Shown in pieces: positions 54,400 through 62,334 of a stretch of DNA of 64,000 nt (positions are counted from its first letter, which is position 1; the number at the start of each line of letters is the position of its first letter). The position numbers and the translations under genes are program-made. The notes under the pieces are model-generated. The model was given only the letters and a program-made list of their open reading frames with translations. It had not been told where the DNA came from and did not search any database. Source of the stretch: Falsiroseomonas bella (lineage in GTDB: Bacteria; Pseudomonadota; Alphaproteobacteria; Acetobacterales; Acetobacteraceae). The DNA lies in assembly GCF_003173615.1 (NCBI RefSeq), contig NZ_QGNA01000004.1, positions 1 to 64,000 on the forward strand. The letters run 5' to 3'.

Positions 54400-54422
54400 C
54401 TACGGAATTTTGATTATTGTAG
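54400..54422. promoter_or_regulatory. AT-rich promoter region upstream of rpiR-type gene
   Basis: CTAC (54400-54403) and GTAG (54419-54422) flank 15 AT-rich bases, in contrast to the GC-rich surroundings. It stands 30 bp before the RpiR start codon and between it and the ATPase stop, so it is a likely promoter/operator for the five-gene set. Confidence 0.4.
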
Positions 54423-54463
54423 TGGACACTCCGTCATGCGGCCCCGTTCCGGCGGACCCCCGC

Positions 54464-56797
54464 TCAGTCCAGCCCGAGCCGCGGAAAAGCCCAGCGCTTC
54501 GCCGCGTCCAGCAGCAGGCAGTACGCCACCGTCGCCAGGCCCAGCCCCAGGATCACCCGCGGCGGCAGCGGCGCCATCAGCGTCCCCGTCATCGCCAGCC
54601 CGACCGCCGCCGCGACGCCCAGCGCCGAGGACAGCATGAGCCATCCGCCCGGCCGCGACCGCCAGACCGCGCGCGCGTCGCGCGTGGCATACAGCGCCGC
54701 CTGCGTGGCGAAGATGACGGCAAGGAAGGTCAGCGTCCGCAGCGCCTCCGTGCCCAGGCCGAGGCCATGCACGCCGTAGATCATCGTGCCCGACGTGAAG
54801 CCGAGCCCAGCCAGCCCGATCGCGCCACCGGCCATCAGCAGCACCGGCACGCGCCATTCGGCGGGCCGGGCTGACGCGGTCGTGCGGTCGGTGCTGAGGG
54901 AGAGCGTGATCAGGTCGTTCAGCGCCAGGAACAGCACCATCAGCATCGGCGTCAGCACCGCATGGCCCGTCAGCAGGAGCCCGAGCGCCAGCAGCAGCAC
55001 CAGTTCGACCTTCCGCGCGATGGTGCCGATCGCGTAGGTGAGCAGCCTTCGATAGGCGGCGCGGCCTTCCTCCACCGCCGCCACCACGCCACCCAGGCCG
55101 GGTTCGGTCAGCACCATCGCCGCCGCCGACTTGGCGACATCGGTCGCGCTGGATACGGCGATGCCCATCTGCGCCTGGCGCAGTGCCGGCGCGTCGTTGA
55201 CGCCGTCGCCGCACATGCCGACGGCATGGCCACCGCGCTGGAAGGCGCGCACCAGGCGCAGCTTGTCCTCGGGCAGCAGCGCGGCGAAGCCCACGGCATC
55301 GGCGGGCGGGGCGGAATCGGTGACGGTCTCGCGCCCGCGCACCTCGCCGCGCAGCCCGACCGCCACGGCCACAGCGGCGGCCGTCGCCGGGCCGTCGCCC
55401 GTGATCATCACGGTGCGCACGCCGAGCGCGCGAAGCCGGGCAATGAGTTCGCCCGCATCCGGCCGCGGCGGATCGCCGAGCGCCAGCAGCCCCGCGAGAA
55501 GCGGTGCCGCCGGATCCCCCGCCGCCACGGCCATCACGCGGTAGCCTTGCCGGGCAAGCGCCTCGGCCTCCGCGGGCAGCGCTGCGCCCGACAGCGCGGC
55601 GACCTCGGCGGGCGCCCCTTTCACGACGCGCAGCAGCGCACCGTCGGTGCTCGCGATTTCCGCCTCCGCAAAGCGGCGCGCCGGGTCGAAGGGCAGGAAC
55701 GCATGCCTCGTTGCAGCGGCATAGCGCGACGGCGCGGCGCCCACCGCCGCCGCGCGCACCGCCGCGTCCACCCCATCGGGCCCGGAATCCGAGGACGCAA
55801 GCGCCGCCAGCGCCAGCACATCGGCCTCCGTGAAGCCCGGCAGCGGCGCCACGGCGGCGACGGCAAGATCGTTCCGCGTCAGCGTGCCGGTCTTGTCCGA
55901 GCAGAGCACGGTCATCGTCGCCGCGTCGTGCACGGCGCCGAGCCGCGTCAGCAGCACGCCGCGCCGTGCCAGCGCCCGCGCCGCCATCGCCGCAGTCAGG
56001 GTGAAGGCCAGCGAGAGCGCCACCGGCACCGTCGCCAGCACGGCGGAGAGCACCAGCGGCAGCACGCGCCGCAACTCCATCCCCGTGGCCGCGGCATAGG
56101 CGAGCATGCCGACCACCACCGCGCCGTTGATCACGGCCAGAAGACGTACGATGGCGACCATCGCGCGTTCCTGCGTGCCTTCGGCCCGGGCGATGCGCAC
56201 CAGTTCGGCGGCGCGGCCGAAGAAGGTGCGGGGGCCGGTGGCGGTGACCTCCGCCACCGCCTCCCCGCCGCGCACCAGCGCCCCGGCATGGGCGGCGGCA
56301 CCCGGCCCGGCGCGCACCGCGGCGCTCTCGCCGGTCAGCATGGATTCGTCGAGCGCGACTTCGCCCGAGAGGATCCGCACATCCGCCGGCACCACGGCGC
56401 CGAGGCCGAGCTTCACCACATCACCCGCGACCAGCATCGCCGCCGGCAGGCTCTCCCAGGCGCCGTCGCGGCGCACCGTCGCCTGCGGCGCCAGGCGCGC
56501 GCGCATCGCCTCCAGCGCCGCATCCGCGCGGCGTTCCTGCACCGCACCCACCGCGGCATTCACCACGAGCAGGGCGGCGACCACCATCGCCTCGGTCGTC
56601 TCGCCCAGGGCGAGTTGCAGCACGATCGCCGCCTCCAGCATCCAGGGCACCGGGCCCCAGAAGCGGGTGGCGAAGTGGCGCAGCGGATGCGGCCGCTCCT
56701 CCGGGACCGCGTTCGGGCCGTCGCGGCGCAGCGCCTCCGCCGCGGCGGCGGCGCCGAGCCCGGGCGGCAGGGTGTCGCGGTCCGGCGACGCCGTCAC
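54464..56797 (-). CDS. P-type ATPase, plasma-membrane proton pump-like (P3A)
   Basis: A 777-residue P-type ATPase. Motifs appear in order: TGES in the actuator domain (LTGESAAV), phosphorylation site CSDKTGTLT (Asp near residue 300), a nucleotide-binding KGAP, and the hinge GDGVNDAPALRQAQMGIAV. Ten hydrophobic segments are predicted. The N-terminal start GLGAAAAAEALRRDGPNAVPEE and absence of metal-binding Cys domains match type III H+-ATPases. The start is GTG 56797 with no clear ribosome site. It may be cotranscribed with the downstream RpiR set, though a promoter-like region intervenes. Confidence 0.9.
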   Translation of the reverse strand: MTASPDRDTLPPGLGAAAAAEALRRDGPNAVPEERPHPLRHFATRFWGPVPWMLEAAIVLQLALGETTEAMVVAALLVVNAAVGAVQERRADAALEAMRARLAPQATVRRDGAWESLPAAMLVAGDVVKLGLGAVVPADVRILSGEVALDESMLTGESAAVRAGPGAAAHAGALVRGGEAVAEVTATGPRTFFGRAAELVRIARAEGTQERAMVAIVRLLAVINGAVVVGMLAYAAATGMELRRVLPLVLSAVLATVPVALSLAFTLTAAMAARALARRGVLLTRLGAVHDAATMTVLCSDKTGTLTRNDLAVAAVAPLPGFTEADVLALAALASSDSGPDGVDAAVRAAAVGAAPSRYAAATRHAFLPFDPARRFAEAEIASTDGALLRVVKGAPAEVAALSGAALPAEAEALARQGYRVMAVAAGDPAAPLLAGLLALGDPPRPDAGELIARLRALGVRTVMITGDGPATAAAVAVAVGLRGEVRGRETVTDSAPPADAVGFAALLPEDKLRLVRAFQRGGHAVGMCGDGVNDAPALRQAQMGIAVSSATDVAKSAAAMVLTEPGLGGVVAAVEEGRAAYRRLLTYAIGTIARKVELVLLLALGLLLTGHAVLTPMLMVLFLALNDLITLSLSTDRTTASARPAEWRVPVLLMAGGAIGLAGLGFTSGTMIYGVHGLGLGTEALRTLTFLAVIFATQAALYATRDARAVWRSRPGGWLMLSSALGVAAAVGLAMTGTLMAPLPPRVILGLGLATVAYCLLLDAAKRWAFPRLGLD

Positions 56798-56909
56798 GCG
56801 CTGCGCGCCATCGGCGGGCCGGACGCCTCAGTCCAGACCGGCATCATACCCGTACCGTACCGCACCACCCGCACCGCCTCCAGCGTCACCGGCAAGCTGC
56901 CCAGCATGG

Positions 56910-57494
56910 GCTGCATCACCTCGATCAGCGGCGATCTTCGCCTCCTCGTCCACGATCTTCTACCTGCTGTCGAGCTGGCTGCCGCTGCTGATCACCGCAG
57001 CCGGCTTCTCCATGAAGAACGCTTCGCTGATGGCGGCGACGCTCGCGACCGGCGGCACGCTCGGCGCGATCCTGATCGGGCGGCTGATGGACCGCTTCGA
57101 CCCGCATGGCGTGCTGGCCGTCGCCTACCTGATCGCCGGCGGCTTCGTCGTGCTGCTCGGCAGCGCGACGGCCTCTCCGGCGCTGCTGGTCTTCGCGATC
57201 TTCGGCGCCGGCTTCGGCGTGGCGGGAGCGCAGGTCGGCGTGAACGCGCTCGCCGCCGCCTACTGTACGACGGCGGCCCGCGCGACCGGCGTCAGCTGGG
57301 CCAACGCGGTCGGCCGCATCGGGTCGGTGCTCGGCTCGATGGTGGGCGGCTTCCTGCTCTCGCTCGGCTGGGATCTCTCCACGGTGTTCACCGTGGCGGC
57401 GGCGCCGGCGCTGGCGGCAGCACTTGCCATGCTCGCCAAGGGCTGGCGGGCGCGCGGCAGGCAGCCGGCGCCGGTCGCCGTTCCGGCCGAGTGA
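56910..57494 (+). pseudogene. MFS transporter, C-terminal half only
   Basis: In frame to the stop at 57494 the protein resembles the last six helices of an aromatic-acid/H+ symporter (AAHS) MFS carrier: IFYLLSSWLPLLITAAGFS, GTLGAILIGRLMDRFDPHG and so on. About 190 residues remain of an expected 440; the 5' half is missing and upstream sequence is unrelated. The break lies near 56910-56925, close to the divergent H+-ATPase start. This is one of several truncations in the 56910-59140 zone. Confidence 0.75.
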
Positions 57495-57499
57495 CGGCG

Positions 57500-58276
57500 A
57501 TGCGCCTCGCGCTGCCCGGAGTGACGATGCACCTGCGGGCCGATGGCCCGCAGGATGCGCCGCCCCTGATGCTGCTCCACTCGCTCGGCACCGACCACTG
57601 GGTGTGGCAGCCCCAGGCGGCGGCGCTTGCAGGCAGGTTTTGGGTGCTCCGCCCCGATCTGCGCGGGCACGGAGCGAGCGACGTGCCGCCCGGGCCTTAC
57701 GCGATCGCGGAGATGGCGCGCGACGTCCTCGCCGCGCTCGCCGCGCTCGGGATCGAGCGGTTGCCGATAGCGGGCCTCTCGACCGGCGGCATGGTCGCGC
57801 AGTGCCTCGCCGCGCTGGCACCGCAGCGCGTCGCGGCGCTGGTCACCAATTTCGCGACGCGGATGCAGCGCTTCGGCGTGCGGCCGGAGATCGAGATCTT
57901 CGACCTCTCCCACATCCACGGCGCCGCGCGGCTCGTCGAGGCCGGGCTGATCGACGAGCGGCCGCACGTCCAGTTCGTCATGGGTGTGAAGAACGCGCTG
58001 CCCGCCGAGGAACGCCTGCTCGATATCCTGCTCGGCGAGCTGCGGCGCGTGCTGCCGAAGGCGACCTGGACCGCGGCCGGCATCGGCGCGAACCAGGCAC
58101 GGGTGATGGAGTGGGCGCTGGCGCGCAGTGCGGACGGCGTGCGCACCGGGCTCGAGGACAATATCCGTGTGTCGAAGGAGCGGCTGGCCGCGAGCAATGC
58201 GGAGCTGGCGCGGCACGCCCGCCGTGCCGCGACGCCGGTGGAAGCACGAGCCCTGCTTGGCCTTGCAGCGGCATGA
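57500..58276 (+). pseudogene. In-frame chimera: alpha/beta-hydrolase N terminus fused to BKACE (DUF849) C terminus
   Basis: An uninterrupted 258-residue frame made of two unrelated proteins. Residues 1-115 are the start of a 3-oxoadipate enol-lactonase-like alpha/beta hydrolase, including LLHSLGTDHWVWQPQ and the nucleophile elbow GLSTGG (Ser94), but the Asp and His of the triad are missing. Residues 118-258 are the C-terminal half of a beta-keto-acid cleavage enzyme: RFGVRPEIEIFDLSHI, then FVMGVKNALPA, TAAGIGANQ and VRTGLEDNIRVSKERLAASNAEL. The join falls near codon 116. A functional chimera is unlikely, so I call it a fusion pseudogene created by deletion. Confidence 0.75.
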
Positions 58277-58518
58277 GCGAGGACAGCATGCAACGGCGCA
58301 TCGTGCTGGGTGGCATCGCGTCGGCCCCCGCCGCATCGCTCATGCTGCCGTCGGGTCCGGCCCGCGCGCAGGCCTCTGCCTGGCCGGGGCGCCCGGTGCG
58401 GCTGGTCGTGCCCTTTCGACCGGCGGGGCGATCGACGCCGTGGCGCGGCTGCTCGCCACACTGATGTCAGCCGCCTTCGGCCAGAGCGTCGTGGTGGACA
58501 TGCGGCCCGCGGCGCCTC
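58273..58518 (+). pseudogene. Bug/TctC solute receptor, frameshifted and truncated
   Basis: The ATG at 58273 overlaps the preceding stop. A signal peptide and SAWPGRPVRLVVPF follow, as in Bug receptors, but the frame then shifts: near 58420-58430 the expected PPGGAIDAVARLLA continues in another frame. After about 80 residues the sequence meets an unrelated recombinase fragment at 58516. Only about a quarter of the gene remains. Confidence 0.75.
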
Positions 58519-59140
58519 TGCACCAACACCGCTGCCGTACCTCGAGGAGTGCTCGAGGCGCGGGTGATGGAGGCGCTCGAACGGCAGCTGATGGGGCCAG
58601 AGCTCCTGCGCGCGTTCATCGAGGTCTTCGCCGCCGAGCGGCACCACAAGGTCGCCGAGACCCGGCTCGCGCGGCGGGAACGGCGGCGGGCGCTCGAGGA
58701 GGTCGAACACCGCACCGCCAACCTCGTCGACGCGATCGCCGACGGGGTGCGCGCGCCCGGCGTGGCCGCGCGACTCGACGAGCTCGAGGCCCGGCGCGCC
58801 GAGATCGCCACGCCCCTCGACGCCGAGCCGCCTCCCGCCCCCGAACCTCGCCGAAGCCCACCGAGCGCAGGTCGCCGCCCTGCACCAGGCTCTGGCAGAC
58901 AGGGCGGAGCCCGAGGCGCTTGAGGCAGCCCGCGCGCTCATCGACCGCGTGATCGTCCACCCTTCGGAGACGACAGACGACCCGCCAGGGATCGAGCTCA
59001 TCGGACAGCTGGTAGGCATGCCACGGCCCGCCGGCGCACCACTCTCGGCAGAGAAGGAGGCCGCCTTTGCCGACCGCGTTCTTGCCAGGTTCAGACCTTC
59101 GGCAAAGGCGGGCCAGGGCGTGCGGCGCCCTCCCTTGCCC
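58516..59140 (+). pseudogene. C-terminal remnant of a large serine recombinase
   Basis: From CTNTAAVPRGVLEARVMEALERQL the sequence matches the C terminus of resolvase/invertase-type large serine recombinases, including the coiled-coil stretch VAETRLARRERRRALEEVEHR. A one-base frame change near 58836-58843, within a C run, moves the rest (NLAEAHRAQVAALHQAL and so on) to another frame. The catalytic N terminus is absent. The remnant probably marks a former mobile element or the agent of the local deletions. Confidence 0.7.
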
Positions 59141-59166
59141 GCACCTGTCCCCGTGGATGCGCCGCG

Positions 59167-60033
59167 TCAGGCGGTCTCTGCCCAGCGGCGCTCGAAGGCG
59201 TGCACCTCGGGGAAGCCCATGATCTCGGTCAGCGCCTTGAAGTCGAAGACCGGCACCGGCGCGCCGAGGCTGCTGCCGGTGGTGGTGAGGTGGGCGTACA
59301 TCCGGTCCAGCACCGCGGCGGTGGCGAGGAAGCCGGCGGCCGGATAGATCGCCACTTGGAAGCCGAGCTCGGCCAGGCGGGCGCGCGGCAGCACGGGCGT
59401 GCGGCCGCCTTCCACCATGTTGGCGAGCAGCGGCTGGTGGAAGTGGCGGCCGATGGTTTCCATCTCCGCCTCGCTTTCCGGGCTCTCGACGAAGAGGATG
59501 TCGGCGCCGGCCTTGGCGAAGGCCTCCGCGCGGCGCAGCGCCTCGTCGAGGCCGAGCGAGGTGCGCGCATCGGTGCGCGCGATGATCAGGAAGTCGGCGG
59601 AGGAGCGGCTGTCGGCCGCGACCTCGATCTTGCGGACCATGTCGGCGAGGGGAATGACGCGACGGCCGGGCGTATGGCCGCATTTCTTGGGGAATTCCTG
59701 GTCCTCGAGCTGGATGGCGGCGATGCCGGCGGCCTCGTAGCCGCGCACGGTGTGGCGGACATTCAGCAGGCCGCCATAGCCGGTGTCGGCGTCGGCGATG
59801 ACGGGCGCCTTGGAGAACTCGGCGATGCGGCGTGCGCGGTCGAGCATCTCGGTGTAGGTGGCGAGGCCGGCATCGGGCAGGCCGAGGGCGGAGGCGACGA
59901 CGCCGAAGCCGGTCATGTAGGTCGCCTCGGCGCCGTGCTGGTTCAGCATGTGGGTCGAGATCAGGTCGAAGACGCCCGGCGCGACGAGGCACTTGCCGCG
60001 GGCGAGCAGGGGCTTGAGGGACTGGCGGGGCAT
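59167..60033 (-). CDS. Isocitrate lyase/PEP mutase superfamily enzyme
   Basis: A 288-residue TIM-barrel lyase of the 2-methylisocitrate/oxaloacetate-hydrolase group. FDLISTHMLNQHGAEATYMTGFGVVAS, VIADADTGYGG and the KKCGH loop (FPKKCGH, catalytic Cys) are the hallmarks, along with IARTDAR. The KKCGH version is typical of enzymes cleaving C-C bonds of 2-methylisocitrate, dimethylmalate or similar acids. AAGGAG precedes ATG 60033. It is divergent from the GntR regulator, with a candidate operator between them. Confidence 0.85.
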   Translation of the reverse strand: MPRQSLKPLLARGKCLVAPGVFDLISTHMLNQHGAEATYMTGFGVVASALGLPDAGLATYTEMLDRARRIAEFSKAPVIADADTGYGGLLNVRHTVRGYEAAGIAAIQLEDQEFPKKCGHTPGRRVIPLADMVRKIEVAADSRSSADFLIIARTDARTSLGLDEALRRAEAFAKAGADILFVESPESEAEMETIGRHFHQPLLANMVEGGRTPVLPRARLAELGFQVAIYPAAGFLATAAVLDRMYAHLTTTGSSLGAPVPVFDFKALTEIMGFPEVHAFERRWAETA

Positions 60034-60084
60034 GCGCGTCTCCTTCCGGCGGCCGGGCATCGGCCTGCTTGCGTTGCCGTGTGT

Positions 60085-60098
60085 CGTTGCATACAACG
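60085..60098. promoter_or_regulatory. Candidate GntR operator in the divergent intergenic region
   Basis: CGTTG (60085-60089) and CAACG (60094-60098) flank CATA. The core TTGCATAC also occurs at 60836-60843, and ATGCATAC at 60847-60854. It stands between the lyase and GntR starts, fitting a site for the adjacent FCD-type regulator. Confidence 0.55.
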
Positions 60099-60158
60099 TC
60101 GGAAGGGATGCATGGCGCAAGAGGTCCGGGACGGGTCCGGCGCCGGTCGGGGGAGTGC

Positions 60159-60827
60159 ATGGCGACCGCCTGGGAACAGGCCTATCTGACGCTGCGCCGC
60201 CGGCTGGCGGACGGCACCTACCCGCCGGGCTCGCACCTGCGGGAGGAGGAACTCGCCGCGCAGCTCGGCGTCAGCCGCACACCGGTGCGGGAGGCGCTGC
60301 GGCGCCTCGACGCCGAGGGCTGGCTGCGCGTGGTGCCGAACCAGGGCGCCTTCGCGGCAGAATGGTCGCCGCACGACATCGAGGAGATCTTCGACCTTCG
60401 CGCCCTGCTCGAGGCGCACGCCGCCGAGCGGGCCGCGACCGCGCCGGACCGGCGGCCGCTGGCCACGATGGAAGAAGCGTGCGAGGCGGCGGAGGCGGCG
60501 TTGCCGGGCGGCGACGTCGCGGCGCTGGAGGCGATCTCGGACGCCAATGTGCGGTTCCACCAGGCGCTGTGGGAGATGAGCGGGCAGACACGCTGCCGCG
60601 CGATCCTGGCGAGCCTCGCGGTCTCGCCGATGATGCTGCGCAACTTCCGCAACTTCGACGCCGCCGGGCTGCGCCGCAGCCTGGACCAGCACCGGGAGAT
60701 GGTGGCCGCGATCGCCGCCGGCAACGCCGCCTGGGCGCGCGCGGTGATGGCGGCGCATGTGCAGGCTGGGCGCGCCGTGTTCCTCGCCGCGATGACGCAT
60801 GGCCGCGTCGGCAGGCAAGCTGCATGA
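60159..60827 (+). CDS. GntR-family transcriptional regulator (FCD subgroup)
   Basis: A 222-residue regulator. The winged helix begins AWEQAYLTLRRRLADGTYPPGSHLREEELAAQLGVSRTPVREALRRL in family form (split here by normal punctuation). The FCD ligand-binding domain (about 75-215) has DLRALLEAHAAERA, NVRFHQALWEMSG and HREMVAAIAAGNAAWARAVMAAHV with the metal-site His residues. GGGGGAG precedes ATG 60159. It probably responds to an organic acid and controls the lyase and the amidase-transport set, whose first gene overlaps its stop. Confidence 0.9.
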   Translation: MATAWEQAYLTLRRRLADGTYPPGSHLREEELAAQLGVSRTPVREALRRLDAEGWLRVVPNQGAFAAEWSPHDIEEIFDLRALLEAHAAERAATAPDRRPLATMEEACEAAEAALPGGDVAALEAISDANVRFHQALWEMSGQTRCRAILASLAVSPMMLRNFRNFDAAGLRRSLDQHREMVAAIAAGNAAWARAVMAAHVQAGRAVFLAAMTHGRVGRQAA

Positions 60828-62182
60828 GCGCAAACTTGCATACTGGATGCATACAATCCGGGCCGATCAGCCTGGCCGAGGCCCTCGCGGCGATGCAGGC
60901 GGGCCGGCTCACGCCGCTGGCGCTGCTGGAGCGCTGCCTGGAGGTCATCGCGCGGCGCGACGGCGCGCTGCATGCGTTCCATCACCTTGACGAACCGGGC
61001 GCGCGCCAAGCTGCCGTGACGGTGCCGCGCGGGGCGCTGGCCGGCATTCCCTGGGCGATCAAGGACACCTTCGACGCCGCGGGCCTGCCCGCCATGGCCA
61101 ATTCGCGCCTGCGCGCCGGCCGCATCGCCACGACCGACGCCGCGCTCGTCAGCCGGATGAGGCAGGAAGGCGCGGTGCTGCTCGGCAAGCTCGCCACCTG
61201 GGAATACGGCACGGGCACGGGCGCCGAGCATTTCGACCTGCCGGTGCCGCCCGCCCGCAATCCCTGGGACACGGCGCGGTTCACCGGCGGATCCTCGACC
61301 GGCGCGGGCGTCGCGGTGGCCACGGGGATGGCGCTGTTCGCGATCGGCTCCGACACCACCGGGTCCGTGCGACTGCCGGCGGCCGCCACCGGTTGCTGCG
61401 GCGTGGTGATGACGCCGGGCCGCCTGCCGCTTGAGGGCGCGCTGCCGAACACCTTCTCGATGGATCGCCCCGGCCCGATCGCCTGGACGGCTGAGGATGT
61501 CGCCATCGTGCTCGACGCCGCCTGCGGCACCGCGCTGCGCGCGGCCGGCAAGGCGGGCGTTGCGGGGCTGCGCATCGGCGTGCTGCGCGATCCAGGTCCT
61601 GGGTTCCCTGCGCCCGATGCGGAGCTTGGCGCGGGGCTGGAGGAGGGGCTCGCGGTGCTGTCGCGGCTCGGCGCGACGATCCGGGATGCGGCGCTGCCCT
61701 GGCCGGCCTCGGTCTGCCTCGACGCGGCGCGGCTGATCGGCGCGGCGGAATCCGCCGCGATCCATGAGCGCGAGCTGCGCGAGAGCCCGGACGCGCTGGG
61801 CGCCGCGCTGCGCGACAAGCTGCTCGCCGGCAGCGGCGTGCGGGCGGTGGACTACCTCGCCGCGCAGCGCTTCCGCCGCGCCTTCTCCGATGCGATGGCC
61901 GCGCTGTGGGACGAGCACGACGTGCTGCTCAGCCTCGGCGCGCTGCACCTGCCGCCGCGGCTCGGCGTGGAGCCTGACTCCACCGCCTATACGAGCGAGA
62001 CGATGCTCACCCCGGCGAGCCTGGCCGGCCTGCCCGCGCTGGTGCAGTGCAACGGCTTTTCCCGCGGCGGGCTGCCGCTGCACTGGCACGCCATGGCGCG
62101 CGCCGGCAACGAGGCGGCGCTGCTGCGCCTCGGCATGGGCTACGAGGCCGCGACGCCCTGGCGCGCGCGGAGGCCGGCATGA
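60824..62182 (+). CDS. Amidase signature family enzyme
   Basis: A 452-residue serine hydrolase with the amidase signature triad: Lys in AIKDTFDAAG (about 73-82), the cis-Ser in GGSSTGAGVAVATG (about 155-168) and the nucleophile in GSDTTGSVRLPAA (about 173-185). Such enzymes hydrolyse amides and ureas such as allophanate. The start overlaps the GntR stop (ATGA); TTG 60836 is also possible. Two copies of the TGCATAC motif fall in its first codons. The small gene after it and the ABC receptor suggest uptake and breakdown of an amide or peptide-like compound. Confidence 0.9.
   Translation: MSANLHTGCIQSGPISLAEALAAMQAGRLTPLALLERCLEVIARRDGALHAFHHLDEPGARQAAVTVPRGALAGIPWAIKDTFDAAGLPAMANSRLRAGRIATTDAALVSRMRQEGAVLLGKLATWEYGTGTGAEHFDLPVPPARNPWDTARFTGGSSTGAGVAVATGMALFAIGSDTTGSVRLPAAATGCCGVVMTPGRLPLEGALPNTFSMDRPGPIAWTAEDVAIVLDAACGTALRAAGKAGVAGLRIGVLRDPGPGFPAPDAELGAGLEEGLAVLSRLGATIRDAALPWPASVCLDAARLIGAAESAAIHERELRESPDALGAALRDKLLAGSGVRAVDYLAAQRFRRAFSDAMAALWDEHDVLLSLGALHLPPRLGVEPDSTAYTSETMLTPASLAGLPALVQCNGFSRGGLPLHWHAMARAGNEAALLRLGMGYEAATPWRARRPA
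60836..60859. promoter_or_regulatory. Second TGCATACAA operator cluster, at the amidase start
   Basis: TTGCATAC (60836-60843) and GGAT-GCATACA-ATCC (60845-60859) repeat the core of the site at 60085-60098 within the first codons of the amidase gene. The regulator could block transcription or translation start here. Confidence 0.5.
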
Positions 62183-62334
62183 CGGAAGGCCACCATCGGC
62201 AGCGCGCCGCAGAACTCGCCGCCGCGATGGCCGCCGCCGCGGCGCGTCTGCCGCGCGACTGGCCCAAGGAACTCCGGCCGGCAGACCCGGTCGCGGAGCA
62301 ACCGCACAATGAGGGAGAGCGGAACGATGGATGA
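62179..62334 (+). CDS. Small protein downstream of the amidase, possibly AtzG-like
   Basis: A 51-residue Ala-rich protein whose ATG overlaps the amidase stop (ATGA) and whose stop overlaps the receptor gene start by eight bases. AtzE-type amidases act with a small partner (AtzG, DUF4089), and this protein's size, position and helical Ala-rich sequence fit that role, but I see no diagnostic residue. Translation is supported by the coupling only. Confidence 0.45.
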   Translation: MTEGHHRQRAAELAAAMAAAAARLPRDWPKELRPADPVAEQPHNEGERNDG

